Shown piece after piece: positions 1-8,222 of a stretch of 64,000 nt of DNA. This DNA comes from Mesorhizobium loti (GTDB lineage Bacteria > Pseudomonadota > Alphaproteobacteria > Rhizobiales > Rhizobiaceae). Location: the NCBI RefSeq assembly GCF_002858745.1, contig NZ_PJRO01000013.1:62001-126000 (forward strand), given 5' to 3'. The position numbers and the translations under genes were made by a program. Each line of letters begins with the position of its first letter. The stretch's first letter is position 1. The notes under the pieces were generated by a model. That model saw only the letters and a list, made by a program, of their open reading frames with translations. It was not told the origin of the DNA and ran no database searches.

Positions 1-760
1 CGAGGATCTCGTAAACAGCCGCGGTCGTCGATTGCAGCGCCTTGGCCGGCGGCTGGCCCGAAAGCGTGCGCGCCAGAAAAACCGCGCCGGTGAGATCGCC
101 GAGACCATTCGGCGGCCGGTCGATCAAGCGATGCTCGGCCAGCACCACCTGACTGGAATCCAGCAGGAGATTGCCGGTACTGCCCGACATCATGGCGGGC
201 GCCGACGTCACCAGCATGGTTGCCGGGCCGGCATCCAGCGCGGCCGCGGTGGTCGATTTCAGATCCGGCAGGTCGGCCCCCGCCATCCAGGCGAGTTCAT
301 AGCGGTTCGGCGTGGCGATATCGGCCAGCGGCATCAGCCGGTCACGCAAGGCTGCAGCGGTCGCCTCAGGCACATAGAGCCCGCCGGAATCGCCCATCAC
401 CGGATCACAGACGTAGAGAGCGCCCGGATTCCTGGCCTTTACCGCACCGACCAGCTCGGCAATCGCATCGGCCTGGCTCGCCTCGCCTAGATATCCGGAC
501 AGAACCGCGCCGACTTCGCCGAGCCAGGGCGCGCGCGCCAGATCGGCCATTAGGGCCGCAAATTGTTCCGCAGGTGGAACGATCCTTGTTGCGCGGCCAT
601 GACCAGGATGCCAGGGCAGGATAACGGTTGGTACCGCCCACACCGGGAAACCCAGCGTCTCCAGCGCGAAGACAGCGGCGCGGTTGCCCACGGAACCGCG
701 CGCAACGTGGCTGGACACGACGATGACGGCGCGCGGCGCCTCGACCTGGCTGGTGTTCAT
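1..760 (-). CDS. pdxY: Pyridoxal kinase (3' end cut by window edge)
   Basis: Phosphorylates pyridoxal/pyridoxamine in the vitamin B6 salvage pathway, in the cytoplasm. The 253 visible residues read through to the window edge without a stop. Ribokinase-family features are present: CDPVMGDSGGLYVPE near residues 118-132, NRYELAWM near 152-159, and NGLGDLTG near 218-225, whose Asp222 is the expected catalytic base. The ATG at 760 is the natural start. A small membrane-protein gene ends 7 bp upstream on the same strand, so the two may be co-transcribed. The usual family length is about 285 residues, so roughly 30 are missing beyond the edge. PdxK-type paralogues are the only close alternative. Confidence 0.9.
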   Translation of the reverse strand, partial: MNTSQVEAPRAVIVVSSHVARGSVGNRAAVFALETLGFPVWAVPTVILPWHPGHGRATRIVPPAEQFAALMADLARAPWLGEVGAVLSGYLGEASQADAIAELVGAVKARNPGALYVCDPVMGDSGGLYVPEATAAALRDRLMPLADIATPNRYELAWMAGADLPDLKSTTAAALDAGPATMLVTSAPAMMSGSTGNLLLDSSQVVLAEHRLIDRPPNGLGDLTGAVFLARTLSGQPPAKALQSTTAAVYEIL

Positions 761-767
761 GATGGTC

Positions 768-995
768 CTATAGATGGCGGGCGATGTAATAGCCGGCGGC
801 GATCACGATCGCGATCGTCAAGACAAGGCCTAAGACGCGGCCGATGCGGGTGCCCCAATATTCGATCGGGTCGAAATCACTGTGGTCATGTCCGTGCCGA
901 TCGGATGGCAGGCCGCCGGGCTCGGTCTCGCGCGCGATCCGGTCGAGGATACGGCGCGATTCGTGCTCGCTGTCCCTGTCGGCATGGCCTGCCAT
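768..995 (-). CDS. Small single-pass membrane protein, unknown function
   Basis: A 75-residue protein with a charged, His/Asp/Arg-rich first two thirds and one C-terminal hydrophobic segment (about residues 52-72, rich in Val/Ile/Ala), so probably a tail-anchored or single-pass inner-membrane protein. I recognise no domain. It ends 7 bp before the pdxY start on the same strand, suggesting one transcript, and that is the only hint of context. Codon use looks like that of its neighbours, which supports a real gene rather than a chance reading frame. No function is proposed. Confidence 0.6.
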   Translation of the reverse strand: MAGHADRDSEHESRRILDRIARETEPGGLPSDRHGHDHSDFDPIEYWGTRIGRVLGLVLTIAIVIAAGYYIARHL

Positions 996-1163
996 GAATG
1001 CTCCCTCGTTTCGCTGATCCTAAACCGATCCTCTTCGCGGTGACAGGGCCTCGTTGACGGCGAAGCTGCGCCACGCAGGCATTCGGTCCGGTTCACGCAA
1101 AAGCGTTTTCTCCGATGATCTTTATGGTATTGCTTCACCAATCGAGCAAACGAGGGACCGCTC

Positions 1164-1808
1164 ATGTACACCCAGCGCCTGTCTTCGCTTCCCCGCAGCC
1201 TGCCGGCTTTCCTCTTGATGGCGCTGCTGCTGCCGTTTCTGTCCGCCTGCGGCTACAACACCATTCCGACGGCGGAAGAAAACGCCAAGGCGGCCTGGAG
1301 CGAGGTGCTGAACCAGTATCAGCGTCGCGCCGACCTGATCCCGAACCTCGTTGAAACGGTGAAGGGCTATGCCGCCCATGAAAAGGACACGCTGGATGCC
1401 GTGGTCGAGGCACGTGCCAAGGCCACGCAGATAACGGTGACACCCGAAACGCTGAAGGACCCCGAGGCTTTCAAGAAGTTCCAGGACAGCCAGTCGGGCC
1501 TGACCAGTGCGCTGTCGCGGCTGCTCGCCATCACCGAGAACTATCCCGACCTCAAGGCCAACCAGAACTTCATCGCGCTGCAGGCTCAGCTTGAGGGCAC
1601 CGAGAACCGCATCGCCGTTGCGCGTCGCGACTACATCCAGGCGGTCAAGGATTACAATCTGACGCTGAAGACCTTCCCCTCCGTGCTGTGGGCCACCTTC
1701 TGGTTCCGCTCCAACGAGCCTTTCCAGAACTTCACCATCAGCGAGGACAAGATGCAGACGCCGAAGGTCGATTTCGGCACCAACAAGCCCGCAGGGCAGG
1801 GTGGCTGA
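1164..1808 (+). CDS. LemA family lipoprotein
   Basis: LemA-family protein of 214 residues. The N-terminus is a lipoprotein signal: a hydrophobic stretch then FLSACG, so Cys29 would be lipidated. The body holds the LemA core (AWSEVLNQYQRRADLIPNLV near residues 43-62 and a following helical region), predicted as long antiparallel helices in the periplasm. GAGGGAC lies 7 bp before the ATG and fixes the start. Two TPM-domain genes follow at 1842 and 2717; LemA plus TPM clusters are widespread in bacteria and probably act at the envelope, but the biochemical role is not established. Confidence 0.9.
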   Translation: MYTQRLSSLPRSLPAFLLMALLLPFLSACGYNTIPTAEENAKAAWSEVLNQYQRRADLIPNLVETVKGYAAHEKDTLDAVVEARAKATQITVTPETLKDPEAFKKFQDSQSGLTSALSRLLAITENYPDLKANQNFIALQAQLEGTENRIAVARRDYIQAVKDYNLTLKTFPSVLWATFWFRSNEPFQNFTISEDKMQTPKVDFGTNKPAGQGG

Positions 1809-1841
1809 AGTTAGGCTGCACTCCTGACAGAGCAATCGCAT

Positions 1842-2714
1842 ATGGCTTCCCGGCGGGTCGCTCCAGAGGCAAAAAGAAACGCGCCGGCGCAATGGCTGCG
1901 GACAATCCTCGCAGTATTGTGTCTGCTGCTCATTCCCGTGACCGTCTTCGCAGACGACCTGCCGACCTTGACCGGACGTGTCGTCGACAATGCCGGCATG
2001 CTCGATCCGGCTGCAAGGGCGGCCCTGGAACAGAAACTGGCCGATTTCGAAAAGAAGGGTTCCGACCAGATCGTCGTCGCCACCATCGACAGCCTTGGCG
2101 GCGAGGAGATCGAGCCCTACGCCAACCGGCTGTTCCGCGCCTGGAAGCTCGGCCAGGCCAGCGACAACAACGGTGCGCTGCTGCTTGTCGCCAAGAGCGA
2201 CCGCAAGATGCGCATCGAGGTCGGGTACGGGCTGGAAGGCACGCTGACCGACCTGCACACCAAGCTGATCATCGAAAACGACATGGTGCCGGCCTTCCGC
2301 GGCGGCGATTTTGCCGGCGGCATCACCAAGGCCGTCGACGACATGATCATGGTGCTGGAGGGCAATCCGGAAGAGCTCGAGGCGCGCGGCAGGCGCCACC
2401 AGCAGGACAGTTTCAGCGAATACGACGCCGAACAGCTGATGTTCGCGCTGTTCATCACCATCTGGGTGGTGCTGTTCTTTGGCGGTTTTGCGATGGCGAT
2501 CCTGCCGCCGATCTTCGGCACCAAGATCGGTCCTGGCCGCTACCGCTGGCTGGGGATGACCTTCGACACCAACCGGAGCTCCTCAGGCAGCAGCGGCGGC
2601 GGCTGGTCCTCGGGTAGCGGTGGTGGAGGTGGCTGGTCCTCGGGTGGCGGTGGCGGCGGATTTTCCGGCGGCGGTGGCTCGTCCGGCGGCGGCGGATCCT
2701 CGGGAAGCTGGTGA
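1842..2714 (+). CDS. TPM-domain envelope protein with Gly/Ser-rich tail (YgcG-like)
   Basis: A 290-residue exported membrane protein. A signal peptide runs to about residue 37 (VTVFA followed by DD). The TPM domain covers roughly residues 44-175 (LTGRVVDNAGMLDP, then GALLLVA and RIEVGYGLEG motifs). One transmembrane helix lies near 205-225 (FITIWVVLFFGGFAM). The last 45 residues are almost only Gly, Ser and Trp, typical of YgcG relatives. It follows lemA by 33 bp and precedes a second TPM gene, forming one probable operon. TPM domains are found in photosystem II repair and phosphatase-like proteins; the role here is unknown. Confidence 0.88.
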   Translation: MASRRVAPEAKRNAPAQWLRTILAVLCLLLIPVTVFADDLPTLTGRVVDNAGMLDPAARAALEQKLADFEKKGSDQIVVATIDSLGGEEIEPYANRLFRAWKLGQASDNNGALLLVAKSDRKMRIEVGYGLEGTLTDLHTKLIIENDMVPAFRGGDFAGGITKAVDDMIMVLEGNPEELEARGRRHQQDSFSEYDAEQLMFALFITIWVVLFFGGFAMAILPPIFGTKIGPGRYRWLGMTFDTNRSSSGSSGGGWSSGSGGGGGWSSGGGGGGFSGGGGSSGGGGSSGSW

Positions 2715-2716
2715 CA

Positions 2717-3355
2717 ATGGCAACACGCACCCTCACCAAGGCCGATCACGAGCGCATCGCAGCGACGATCCGTGCTGCGGAGCAGAAGACCAGCGGCGAA
2801 ATCTATTGCGTCGTGGCGCGTTCAAGCGACGGCTATTTCTTCCAGGCTGCCTTCACGGCAACGCTTGCGCTGCTCGCCGTCAGCATCGCCTTTGCCTATG
2901 TGCTGGAGGCGCTGTGGCTAACGGTGCGCCTGCCGCATTTCCTCATCGTGCAGGCAGTGGCCGCCATCAGCCTGTTCATCCTTCTGTGGCTGGTGCCGCG
3001 CCTGCGCATTCATTTCGTGCCGCGCCGCCAGCGCTACAAGGCCGCGCATGCCAATGCGGTCAAGCAGTTCCTCGCCCGCAACGTGCATCGCACCGCGGCG
3101 CGGACCGGCGTGCTGATCTTCGTCTCGATCGCCGAGCGCTATGCCGAGGTGGTGGCCGACAGCGGTATCGATGCCAAGGTCGGCCAGCATGTCTGGGACG
3201 GCGTGGTGCGCAACCTGACTGCCCACGCCGGCGATGACCGACTCGCCGACGGATTTGTGAGTGCCATCGACGCGGTCGGTGTGGTCCTGGCGGAACATTT
3301 TCCGATCGGCCACGGCGACATCAATGAACTCGACGACCATCTGGTCGAGATCTAG
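2717..3355 (+). CDS. TPM-domain integral membrane protein
   Basis: Third gene of the LemA/TPM cluster, 212 residues. The N-terminal part (TLTKADHERIAATIRAAEQ, residues about 5-23, then TSGEIYCVVARSSD) resembles the start of a TPM domain; two hydrophobic helices follow near residues 45-65 and 78-95, and the rest of the TPM-like domain (RTGVLIFVSIAERYAEVVAD) is cytoplasmic or periplasmic. There is no signal peptide. The ATG at 2717 is preferred; a GTG at 2711 that overlaps the upstream stop codon as GTGA is an equally possible coupled start and adds two residues. Function unknown beyond the cluster association. Confidence 0.82.
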   Translation: MATRTLTKADHERIAATIRAAEQKTSGEIYCVVARSSDGYFFQAAFTATLALLAVSIAFAYVLEALWLTVRLPHFLIVQAVAAISLFILLWLVPRLRIHFVPRRQRYKAAHANAVKQFLARNVHRTAARTGVLIFVSIAERYAEVVADSGIDAKVGQHVWDGVVRNLTAHAGDDRLADGFVSAIDAVGVVLAEHFPIGHGDINELDDHLVEI

Positions 3356-3367
3356 CCCCCGGCCTTT

Positions 3368-3470
3368 AGAGCAGCGTGCGTCCATTCGGACGCGCAAAGA
3401 ACGCTCTGACACTTTGGTTCCACGCATCGTGTTTCCAGGAAATCGATTCCGATTTTCGGGCCGATGCGTG
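3368..3470 (+). repeat. Intergenic palindromic repeat, family B (copy 1)
   Basis: Two inverted repeats side by side: AGAGC...GCTCT enclosing CGTCCATTCGGACG, then a second arm with AAATCGATTCCGATTTT flanked by GCATCG/CGATGC. A second, better preserved copy is at 46398-46503. It resembles the mosaic intergenic elements known in rhizobia (RIME-like); that name is inference. It fills most of the 191-bp gap between the TPM gene and the acetyltransferase gene. Confidence 0.75.
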
Positions 3471-3546
3471 GCCCAGTATTTTCGCTTGTGCGAAAGCAAG
3501 TCGGACTCTTTGCAAGCCTGCCGACCGGGTCTATGGTTAACAAACC

Positions 3547-4053
3547 ATGAACACGTTGACCATCGATATCCGCAAGGCAGAGCCGCATGACGCGGCCGGG
3601 ATTGCTGACGTGCATTTCGAGGCTTGGCGCGGTGCCTATAGTGGCATCATCCCGCACAAGACGCTGACGGCGATGATCAACCGCCGTGGTTCCGACTGGT
3701 GGGCAAATGCTATCCGCCGCGCCGCAACCGTACTGGTTGTGGAAATCGGCGGAACAATCGCGGGCTATGCAACCGTCGGCCGCAACCGGGCCCGCGAGCT
3801 GCGCCAGCAGGGCGAGATCTACGAGCTGTACCTGCGCCCGGAATATCAGGGCATCGGCCTCGGCCGCCGCCTGTTTTCGGCCGCACGCCGCAAGCTTGCC
3901 GATCATGGTCTGAGCGGTCTCGTGGTATGGGCGCTTGAAGAGAACCAGAACGCGCTTGCCTTCTATACCGGCGAGGGCGGCCGCGATGTCGCCGAGGGCG
4001 TAGAGGTCTTCGAGCAGAAGGCACTGAAGAAGGTCGCTTTCGTCTGGGATTGA
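3547..4053 (+). CDS. GNAT family N-acetyltransferase
   Basis: A 168-residue cytoplasmic acetyltransferase of the GNAT fold. The acetyl-CoA binding motif A is clear: LYLRPEYQGIGLGRRLF near residues 95-111, with the Q-G-I-G-L-G pyrophosphate loop. A conserved C-terminal N-A-L-A-F-Y pattern (about residues 136-141) is also typical. Substrate unknown. The ATG overlaps one arm of a short inverted repeat (TGGTT-N4-AACCA, 3534-3547), and no strong ribosome binding site is visible, so translation may be modest or controlled. It stands alone between repeat copy B1 and ppa. Confidence 0.85.
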   Translation: MNTLTIDIRKAEPHDAAGIADVHFEAWRGAYSGIIPHKTLTAMINRRGSDWWANAIRRAATVLVVEIGGTIAGYATVGRNRARELRQQGEIYELYLRPEYQGIGLGRRLFSAARRKLADHGLSGLVVWALEENQNALAFYTGEGGRDVAEGVEVFEQKALKKVAFVWD

Positions 4054-4249
4054 GCTTGGCCCCGGCCTGCTACCCATCGCCTTCCGTATGCATTGCCGCA
4101 TTGCACAAAGCTGTTTCGCCCGCTATTCGGTGCGCGATTGTCGAACCTATGCGCCATACGAGGCGCTGTGGGTTCGGCAAGCCAGTCCATTCAGCGCGTG
4201 ACCTGACGACAGACCCGCAACCAGGACAGCGCCAAAGAGAGGGTAACCC

Positions 4250-4786
4250 ATGCGTATCGAGGCGATATCCATTGGCAAGAATCCACCGGAAGACGTCAAC
4301 GTCATCATCGAAGTAGCGGTCGGCGGCGAGCCGATCAAATACGAGATGGACAAGGAAGCCGGCACGCTGTTCGTCGACCGTTTCCTCTACACGCCGATGC
4401 GTTATCCCGGAAATTACGGCTTCGTGCCGCACACCCTGTCCGGTGACGGCGACCCGATCGACGTGCTGGTCTGCAACACGCGCGAACTGGTGCCGGGCTG
4501 CGTGATCAATGTGCGCCCGATTGGCGTGCTGATCATGGAAGACAATGCCGGTCAGGACGAGAAGGTGATCGCGGTGCCATCCCCGCATATCACCCAGCGC
4601 TACGAGAAGGTGTTCGACTACACCGATATGCCGGAGATCACTCTCAAGCAGATCGAACACTTCTTCGAACACTATAAGGATCTCGAACCCGGCAAGTGGG
4701 TGAAGATCGGCGGCTGGCACGATGCTGCCTACGCCAGGAAGATGATCGTCGAGGCGATCGAGCGCGCCAAGGCAGCCAAGAAATAG
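4250..4786 (+). CDS. ppa: Inorganic pyrophosphatase (family I)
   Basis: Hydrolyses pyrophosphate to phosphate in the cytoplasm, pulling biosynthetic reactions forward; metal dependent. At 178 residues it has the standard bacterial family I length. Signature residues are in DGDPIDVLV (about residues 65-73), which holds the metal-binding aspartates, with YGFVPHTL just before and KVIAVPS further on. AGAGGGTAACCC precedes the ATG. It is monocistronic and ends at a perfect 8-bp stem hairpin (4801-4827). Confidence 0.97.
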   Translation: MRIEAISIGKNPPEDVNVIIEVAVGGEPIKYEMDKEAGTLFVDRFLYTPMRYPGNYGFVPHTLSGDGDPIDVLVCNTRELVPGCVINVRPIGVLIMEDNAGQDEKVIAVPSPHITQRYEKVFDYTDMPEITLKQIEHFFEHYKDLEPGKWVKIGGWHDAAYARKMIVEAIERAKAAKK

Positions 4787-4800
4787 GCAGCGCTTTCAGG

Positions 4801-4827
4801 TTCCGGTGTTCCTTTGGGTCACCGGAA
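4801..4827 (+). terminator. Probable terminator of ppa
   Basis: Perfect inverted repeat TTCCGGTG / CACCGGAA with an 11-base loop, followed by CTTTCAATT. It lies 15 bp after the ppa stop and just before the end of a convergent gene, so it could serve both strands. Confidence 0.6.
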
Positions 4828-4830
4828 CTT

Positions 4831-5415
4831 TCAATTGTCGACCCGTCCGAACGCCGGGACGGTGCCAACAGTGATGCGCGTATCCTTGCCGCAGGCAAAG
4901 GAACGCGCTTTCTCGTCGGCTATCTTGCGGGCTTCGTCGTTGGCGTTGGGGCTGCTGCCGGCAACGAGCGCGACCGTGCAGCCCTGGCGACTTTCCATCT
5001 GGGCAACCTTCGCCACCACCAGAACCTCGGTTTTCGTCGTGCCGTCGTCGCCACTGACGGAACGTCGATTGATTGCCGCGAACGGAACAGAGACATCGCC
5101 ATTCGTTTCGACGCGCCATTCCACCTTCGGGCCAGCGCTGTTGAAACCGACGAAACTCTCCCAGCTCGACGTCATGTCCGTCGGCGGAAAGCCGTAGAAT
5201 ACGGATTCGCGCGCATCGTCATAACCGAGCAAGACCGGATAGCCACGATATCCTGAACAGGAGAGATCGGCCCAGTCGCCATCGCCATCGCCGGCCTTGG
5301 CATAAGTCAGGCAATCCTTTTCCGCGACGAGATCCGTATAGACGCTTGTGATCTCGCCCGCCGACACGCCTTGGCAGAAACCGGCAAGAACGAGAATGGT
5401 AAGAGCGCTACGCAT
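4831..5415 (-). CDS. Exported protein of unknown function
   Basis: A 194-residue protein with a clean signal peptide (MRSALTILVLAGFCQGVSAG, cleavage after VSA near residue 18). The start at 5415 is chosen because it begins the signal peptide; an upstream in-frame start at 5445 would add ten polar residues. The mature part has four cysteines that could form disulfides, and a middle region around YRGYPVLLGYDDARESVFYG. This resembles DUF1176-type or similar periplasmic proteins only loosely. It converges on ppa. Function unknown. Confidence 0.72.
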   Translation of the reverse strand: MRSALTILVLAGFCQGVSAGEITSVYTDLVAEKDCLTYAKAGDGDGDWADLSCSGYRGYPVLLGYDDARESVFYGFPPTDMTSSWESFVGFNSAGPKVEWRVETNGDVSVPFAAINRRSVSGDDGTTKTEVLVVAKVAQMESRQGCTVALVAGSSPNANDEARKIADEKARSFACGKDTRITVGTVPAFGRVDN

Positions 5416-5466
5416 GACGACCTCCGGTTGGGGCGTCCGTAGCATATCGGCAAATGCCGAGGGCGC

Positions 5467-5775
5467 CTATGCCAGGCCTGACACGCGCCGCGTAAGCTCG
5501 GCTGGATCGCCTCTGACCCGCAGCGTCTTCAACCGTGCCGCGCCACCCGTCACCACCGCAACGGATGATGCCGGAACGCTAAGAGCTTTGGCAAGGAGCT
5601 TTTCCAGCGCACTGTTGGCGGCCCCCTTCTCCGGCACGGCCCGCACGCGCGCCTTGAGGTAACAACGACCGTCGGCACTTGTCTCAGCGCCATCCAGCGC
5701 GTCGGACGCCGCTTTGGGTGTCAGCCGTACGAACAGGTCGATGCCGTCGGCACGCAGGCGAAAGGTTTCGCCCAT
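5467..5775 (-). CDS. DUF167 (YggU-like) family protein
   Basis: A 102-residue cytoplasmic protein of the DUF167/YggU family. Family features are the LFVRLTPKAASDAL segment near residues 14-27, KARVRAVPEKGAAN near 41-54, and LLAKAL then GAARLKTLRVRG near 79-89. The ATG at 5775 is chosen because the family alignment begins there; longer in-frame reading overlaps the yggT gene upstream. It follows yggT by 8 bp, the classical yggT-yggU arrangement. The biochemical role of the family is not settled. Confidence 0.9.
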   Translation of the reverse strand: MGETFRLRADGIDLFVRLTPKAASDALDGAETSADGRCYLKARVRAVPEKGAANSALEKLLAKALSVPASSVAVVTGGAARLKTLRVRGDPAELTRRVSGLA

Positions 5776-5783
5776 CGCAACGC

Positions 5784-6074
5784 TCAGACGAGCGCCGGAT
5801 AGATCGTCGTGAGAATGAATTGGCGCAGGAAGAACAGGATCAGCAGAAGAATGATCGGCGAAATGTCTATGCCGCCAAGATCCGGCAGGATACGGCGAAT
5901 GGGTCGCAGGGCCGGTTCGGTCAGCCGGTACAGCGCATTGCCGATCGTGCTGACCACCTGGTTGCGCGGGTTGACGACGTTGAAGGCGAACAGCCAAGAG
6001 AAGATGGCCGAGGCGATGATGATCCACCAGTAGAGGTCAAGCGCCAGAATGACGGTTTGAATGAGGGCGGTCAT
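5784..6074 (-). CDS. YggT family membrane protein
   Basis: A 96-residue inner-membrane protein with two hydrophobic segments (about residues 5-28 and 66-88) separated by the family signature NPRNQVVSTIGNALYRLTEP. YggT/YCF19 proteins are linked to cell division and membrane organisation in some bacteria, osmotic tolerance in others. The ATG at 6074 starts the family match. It forms an operon with the DUF167 gene 8 bp downstream. The 237 bp between its start and the tRNA-Ala gene hold the tRNA promoter and no other gene I can see. Confidence 0.9.
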   Translation of the reverse strand: MTALIQTVILALDLYWWIIIASAIFSWLFAFNVVNPRNQVVSTIGNALYRLTEPALRPIRRILPDLGGIDISPIILLLILFFLRQFILTTIYPALV

Positions 6075-6266
6075 GCAGGTCTCCAAGTGTTGCCGACATG
6101 TAGCCATTGCGCGCGGATGCGGCAAGAGCCGGGCGAGCTTACGGCAGTTTCCCGGAATTTTTGAACTCGTAAATGAGCAGTCGCCACCCTGCAGCCATGG
6201 CAACAGCACCGAAGATCAAGCGCCATTCAACACGCATCAATGGCAGGCTTGCGCTCAAAACCTCGC

Positions 6267-6295
6267 TTGACAGGAAAGCGCGGCGCCTCATAAAT
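6267..6295 (+). promoter_or_regulatory. Sigma-70-type promoter of tRNA-Ala
   Basis: A perfect -35 hexamer TTGACA (6267-6272), 17 bp spacer, then ATAAAT (6290-6295) as the -10. Transcription would begin about 6302, ten bases before the mature tRNA 5' end. Confidence 0.6.
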
Positions 6296-6311
6296 GCCCC
6301 ATCCGCTGGAC

Positions 6312-6391
<80 letters not shown>

Positions 6392-6577
6392 CGATAATGA
6401 TAGCTTTGATTTTTCTTGTCTTTTTGGCGCGCGAATTTCATTCCTCACTCTCTTGCTGCTTTGTCTAATTGTGGCACTTCGATAGCTACTGTCGCTGTGA
6501 AAGGCTTCCGTGCACCGGATTGATTGACTGTCGGACGGCCTGTCTTGGCCGCCCGGATTCGGATTACCTTGCGCGCT

Positions 6578-7579
6578 TCAAGCCGCGATCTGGACCGCAA
6601 CCTTGCCGCGATGCCGGCCGCTGCGCAGTCGCTCGAAGGCTTCATCGGCGTTCTCGAACGAGAAGACCTCGTCGATGACCGGTCGAACGCCGGTCCGCAG
6701 CGCGGCCGACAGATCCGAGACCGATCCGACATAGACGCCGCGGACGCTGATCGCCTTCATCAAGATCGCACCGGTGTTGACATCGCCGCCGAAGCCGGTG
6801 AGCACGCCGACCAACGACACCTCGCCGCCGAGGCGCACGGCTTGAAGTGCCTGGTTGAGCGTGCCGGACCCGCCAACTTCCACCACGTGATCGACGCCTT
6901 CGCCCCCCGCGATCTCCGCCGCCCGGATCCCCCAGTCGGGCGTCTCGCGGTAGTTGATGCCGGCGTCTGCGCCGAGTTTGCGGGCCTCCGCGAGCTTTTC
7001 GTCGGAGCTCGAGGTGACGATGACTCTCGCCCCGACGGCGCGCGCGAACTGCAGCGCGAAGGTGGAGACGCCACCGGTGCCCTCGACCAGCACCGTGTCG
7101 CCCGGCCGGATGCCGCGGCCGCCGAACAGGCAGTTCCATGCGGTCACGCCCGCGCACGGATAGGCGGCGCCTTCCACAAAGGACCAGTCATCGGGCAGCC
7201 GGGCGACCCCGCCTGCCGGAACCACGATACGCTCGGCGAGAACGCCATCGACGAAGCCGCCGCCCAGCGCGCCGTCCTGCTTGGCCGCGCTGAACAGGCC
7301 TTCGGTCCATTTCGGCATGAAACCGATGGCGACGCGCTCACCGATCCGGTCTCGCGACACGCCGTCACCGACCGCCGCGACGATCCCCGCGCCATCGGAC
7401 AAGGGAACGAGATCGGCGCGCTGATCGCCGCCATAACGGTCCTCGCGTACGATCAAGTCGCGGTAATTCAGGGTTGTGGCCTTCAGCTCGATCAGCAGTT
7501 CACCCGGGCCTGGCAGCAGGTCTGCTTCCTCGACCCGCTTCAACGGCGCGGCTGCTCCATTCAGTCGATATGCTCGCAT
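6578..7579 (-). CDS. Zinc-type alcohol dehydrogenase-like / quinone oxidoreductase
   Basis: A 333-residue NAD(P)H-dependent oxidoreductase of the medium-chain (MDR) superfamily. An N-terminal GroES-like domain (residues about 1-120: LLIELKATTLNYRDLIV, VPLSDGAGIVAAVGDGV) is followed by a Rossmann domain with VLVEGTGGVSTFALQ near 160-174. The catalytic zinc Cys/His of true alcohol dehydrogenases are not evident, which fits quinone or enal reductases. The ATG at 7579 is preceded by GAAGAGAG at good spacing; a start 36 bp upstream lacks this. It is divergent from an HxlR regulator and both lie inside the tRNA-Ala element. A role in reactive-quinone or aldehyde detoxification is inference from that pairing. 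Confidence 0.88.
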   Translation of the reverse strand: MRAYRLNGAAAPLKRVEEADLLPGPGELLIELKATTLNYRDLIVREDRYGGDQRADLVPLSDGAGIVAAVGDGVSRDRIGERVAIGFMPKWTEGLFSAAKQDGALGGGFVDGVLAERIVVPAGGVARLPDDWSFVEGAAYPCAGVTAWNCLFGGRGIRPGDTVLVEGTGGVSTFALQFARAVGARVIVTSSSDEKLAEARKLGADAGINYRETPDWGIRAAEIAGGEGVDHVVEVGGSGTLNQALQAVRLGGEVSLVGVLTGFGGDVNTGAILMKAISVRGVYVGSVSDLSAALRTGVRPVIDEVFSFENADEAFERLRSGRHRGKVAVQIAA

Positions 7580-7638
7580 GGCGTCTCTCTTCGGTTGGTG
7601 ATGCGAGGTCGACATAGTGGTTCATGGCGATTAGCATA

Positions 7639-7663
7639 AGTACGTACAAAAAGGACATGTACT
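7639..7663. promoter_or_regulatory. Candidate HxlR operator
   Basis: Inverted repeat AGTAC-N15-GTACT in the 87-bp region between the divergent oxidoreductase and hxlR genes, ending 3 bp before the hxlR ATG. HxlR/YodB-type regulators commonly bind TACT/AGTA dyads at their own promoters. Assignment is inference from position and symmetry. Confidence 0.4.
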
Positions 7664-7666
7664 GTC

Positions 7667-8008
7667 ATGAATGATAGTGTCAGCGGCACGCGCCGCCGGG
7701 CGACAAAGACGGGCTGCGCGGTCGAGGCGACGATGAGCGTGGTCGGCGGCCTGTGGAAGCCGGTTCTGGTGTTTCATCTTCTCGACGGCCGAGTTCGGTT
7801 CAACGCGCTTTGCCGGCTGACGCCGAACGCGACGCCGCGCATGATCACGCTGCAACTGCGCGAACTGGAGGCCGACGGAGTCATCCGGCGGATCGTGTAT
7901 CCTGAAGTGCCGCCGCGTGTTGAGTACGAGCTCACGCCGTTCGGGCGAACGCTCGAGCCGGTTCTGATCAGTCTGCGTGATTGGGGTGAGGCATTTCAGA
8001 GCCGTTGA
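7667..8008 (+). CDS. HxlR family transcriptional regulator
   Basis: A 113-residue winged helix-turn-helix regulator of the HxlR (DUF24) family. Cys16 in TGCAVEATMSVVGGLWKPVL sits at the position used by redox- or quinone-sensing members (YodB, HypR), and RFNALCRLTPNATPRMITLQL near residues 44-64 is the recognition part of the wHTH. The next section, RRIVYPEVPPRVEYELT, is the family wing. AAGGA lies 12 bp before the ATG, slightly far. It probably represses the divergent oxidoreductase gene and itself. It is cargo of the decayed tRNA-Ala element. Confidence 0.92.
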   Translation: MNDSVSGTRRRATKTGCAVEATMSVVGGLWKPVLVFHLLDGRVRFNALCRLTPNATPRMITLQLRELEADGVIRRIVYPEVPPRVEYELTPFGRTLEPVLISLRDWGEAFQSR

Positions 8009-8044
8009 GGGCCTTTTTGTTCCCGACAAAGACCGCTACAGGGT

Positions 8045-8141
8045 CAGCGAGGGAGACATCGAGATAGAGGCCGCCGTCGGAATGTCACCCTGGCTTCTTC
8101 GCCGCCTTCACAGCCACATCAGACAGTTGGATTACCGCCAT
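8045..8141 (-). pseudogene. Tyrosine integrase N-terminal remnant (DUF4102 type)
   Basis: Reading the minus strand from an ATG at 8141 gives MAVIQLSDVAVKAAKKPG, then a TGA at 8087-8085, then HSDGGLYLDVS in the same frame. This matches the usual N-terminus of P4-type integrases, in which ...KPG-R-H-DGGGLYL-V... is the DUF4102 DNA-binding arm; the TGA is one base change from the CGA (Arg) codon expected. Homology fades about 8045, and the remaining 350 or so residues with the catalytic domain are absent. Its 5' end faces the right-hand tRNA repeat 55 bp away. Identification is by eye from the motif. Confidence 0.65.
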
Positions 8142-8196
8142 CCCACTTCTATCCCCATTCAGAAGTAGGGATGATACCGGATGGACGCTCGGTGAA

Positions 8197-8214
8197 CCTC
8201 AGTTCCACCAACGG
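8197..8214 (+). repeat. Attachment-site core, distal copy (attR-like)
   Basis: CCTCAGTTCCACCAACGG, 17 of 18 bases identical to the tRNA-Ala 3' end at 6374-6391. The bases before it do not match the tRNA, so it is a truncated copy and not a second tRNA. It lies 8 bp before the end of the beta-oxidation gene. Confidence 0.7.
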
Positions 8215-8222
8215 AATTTCCA

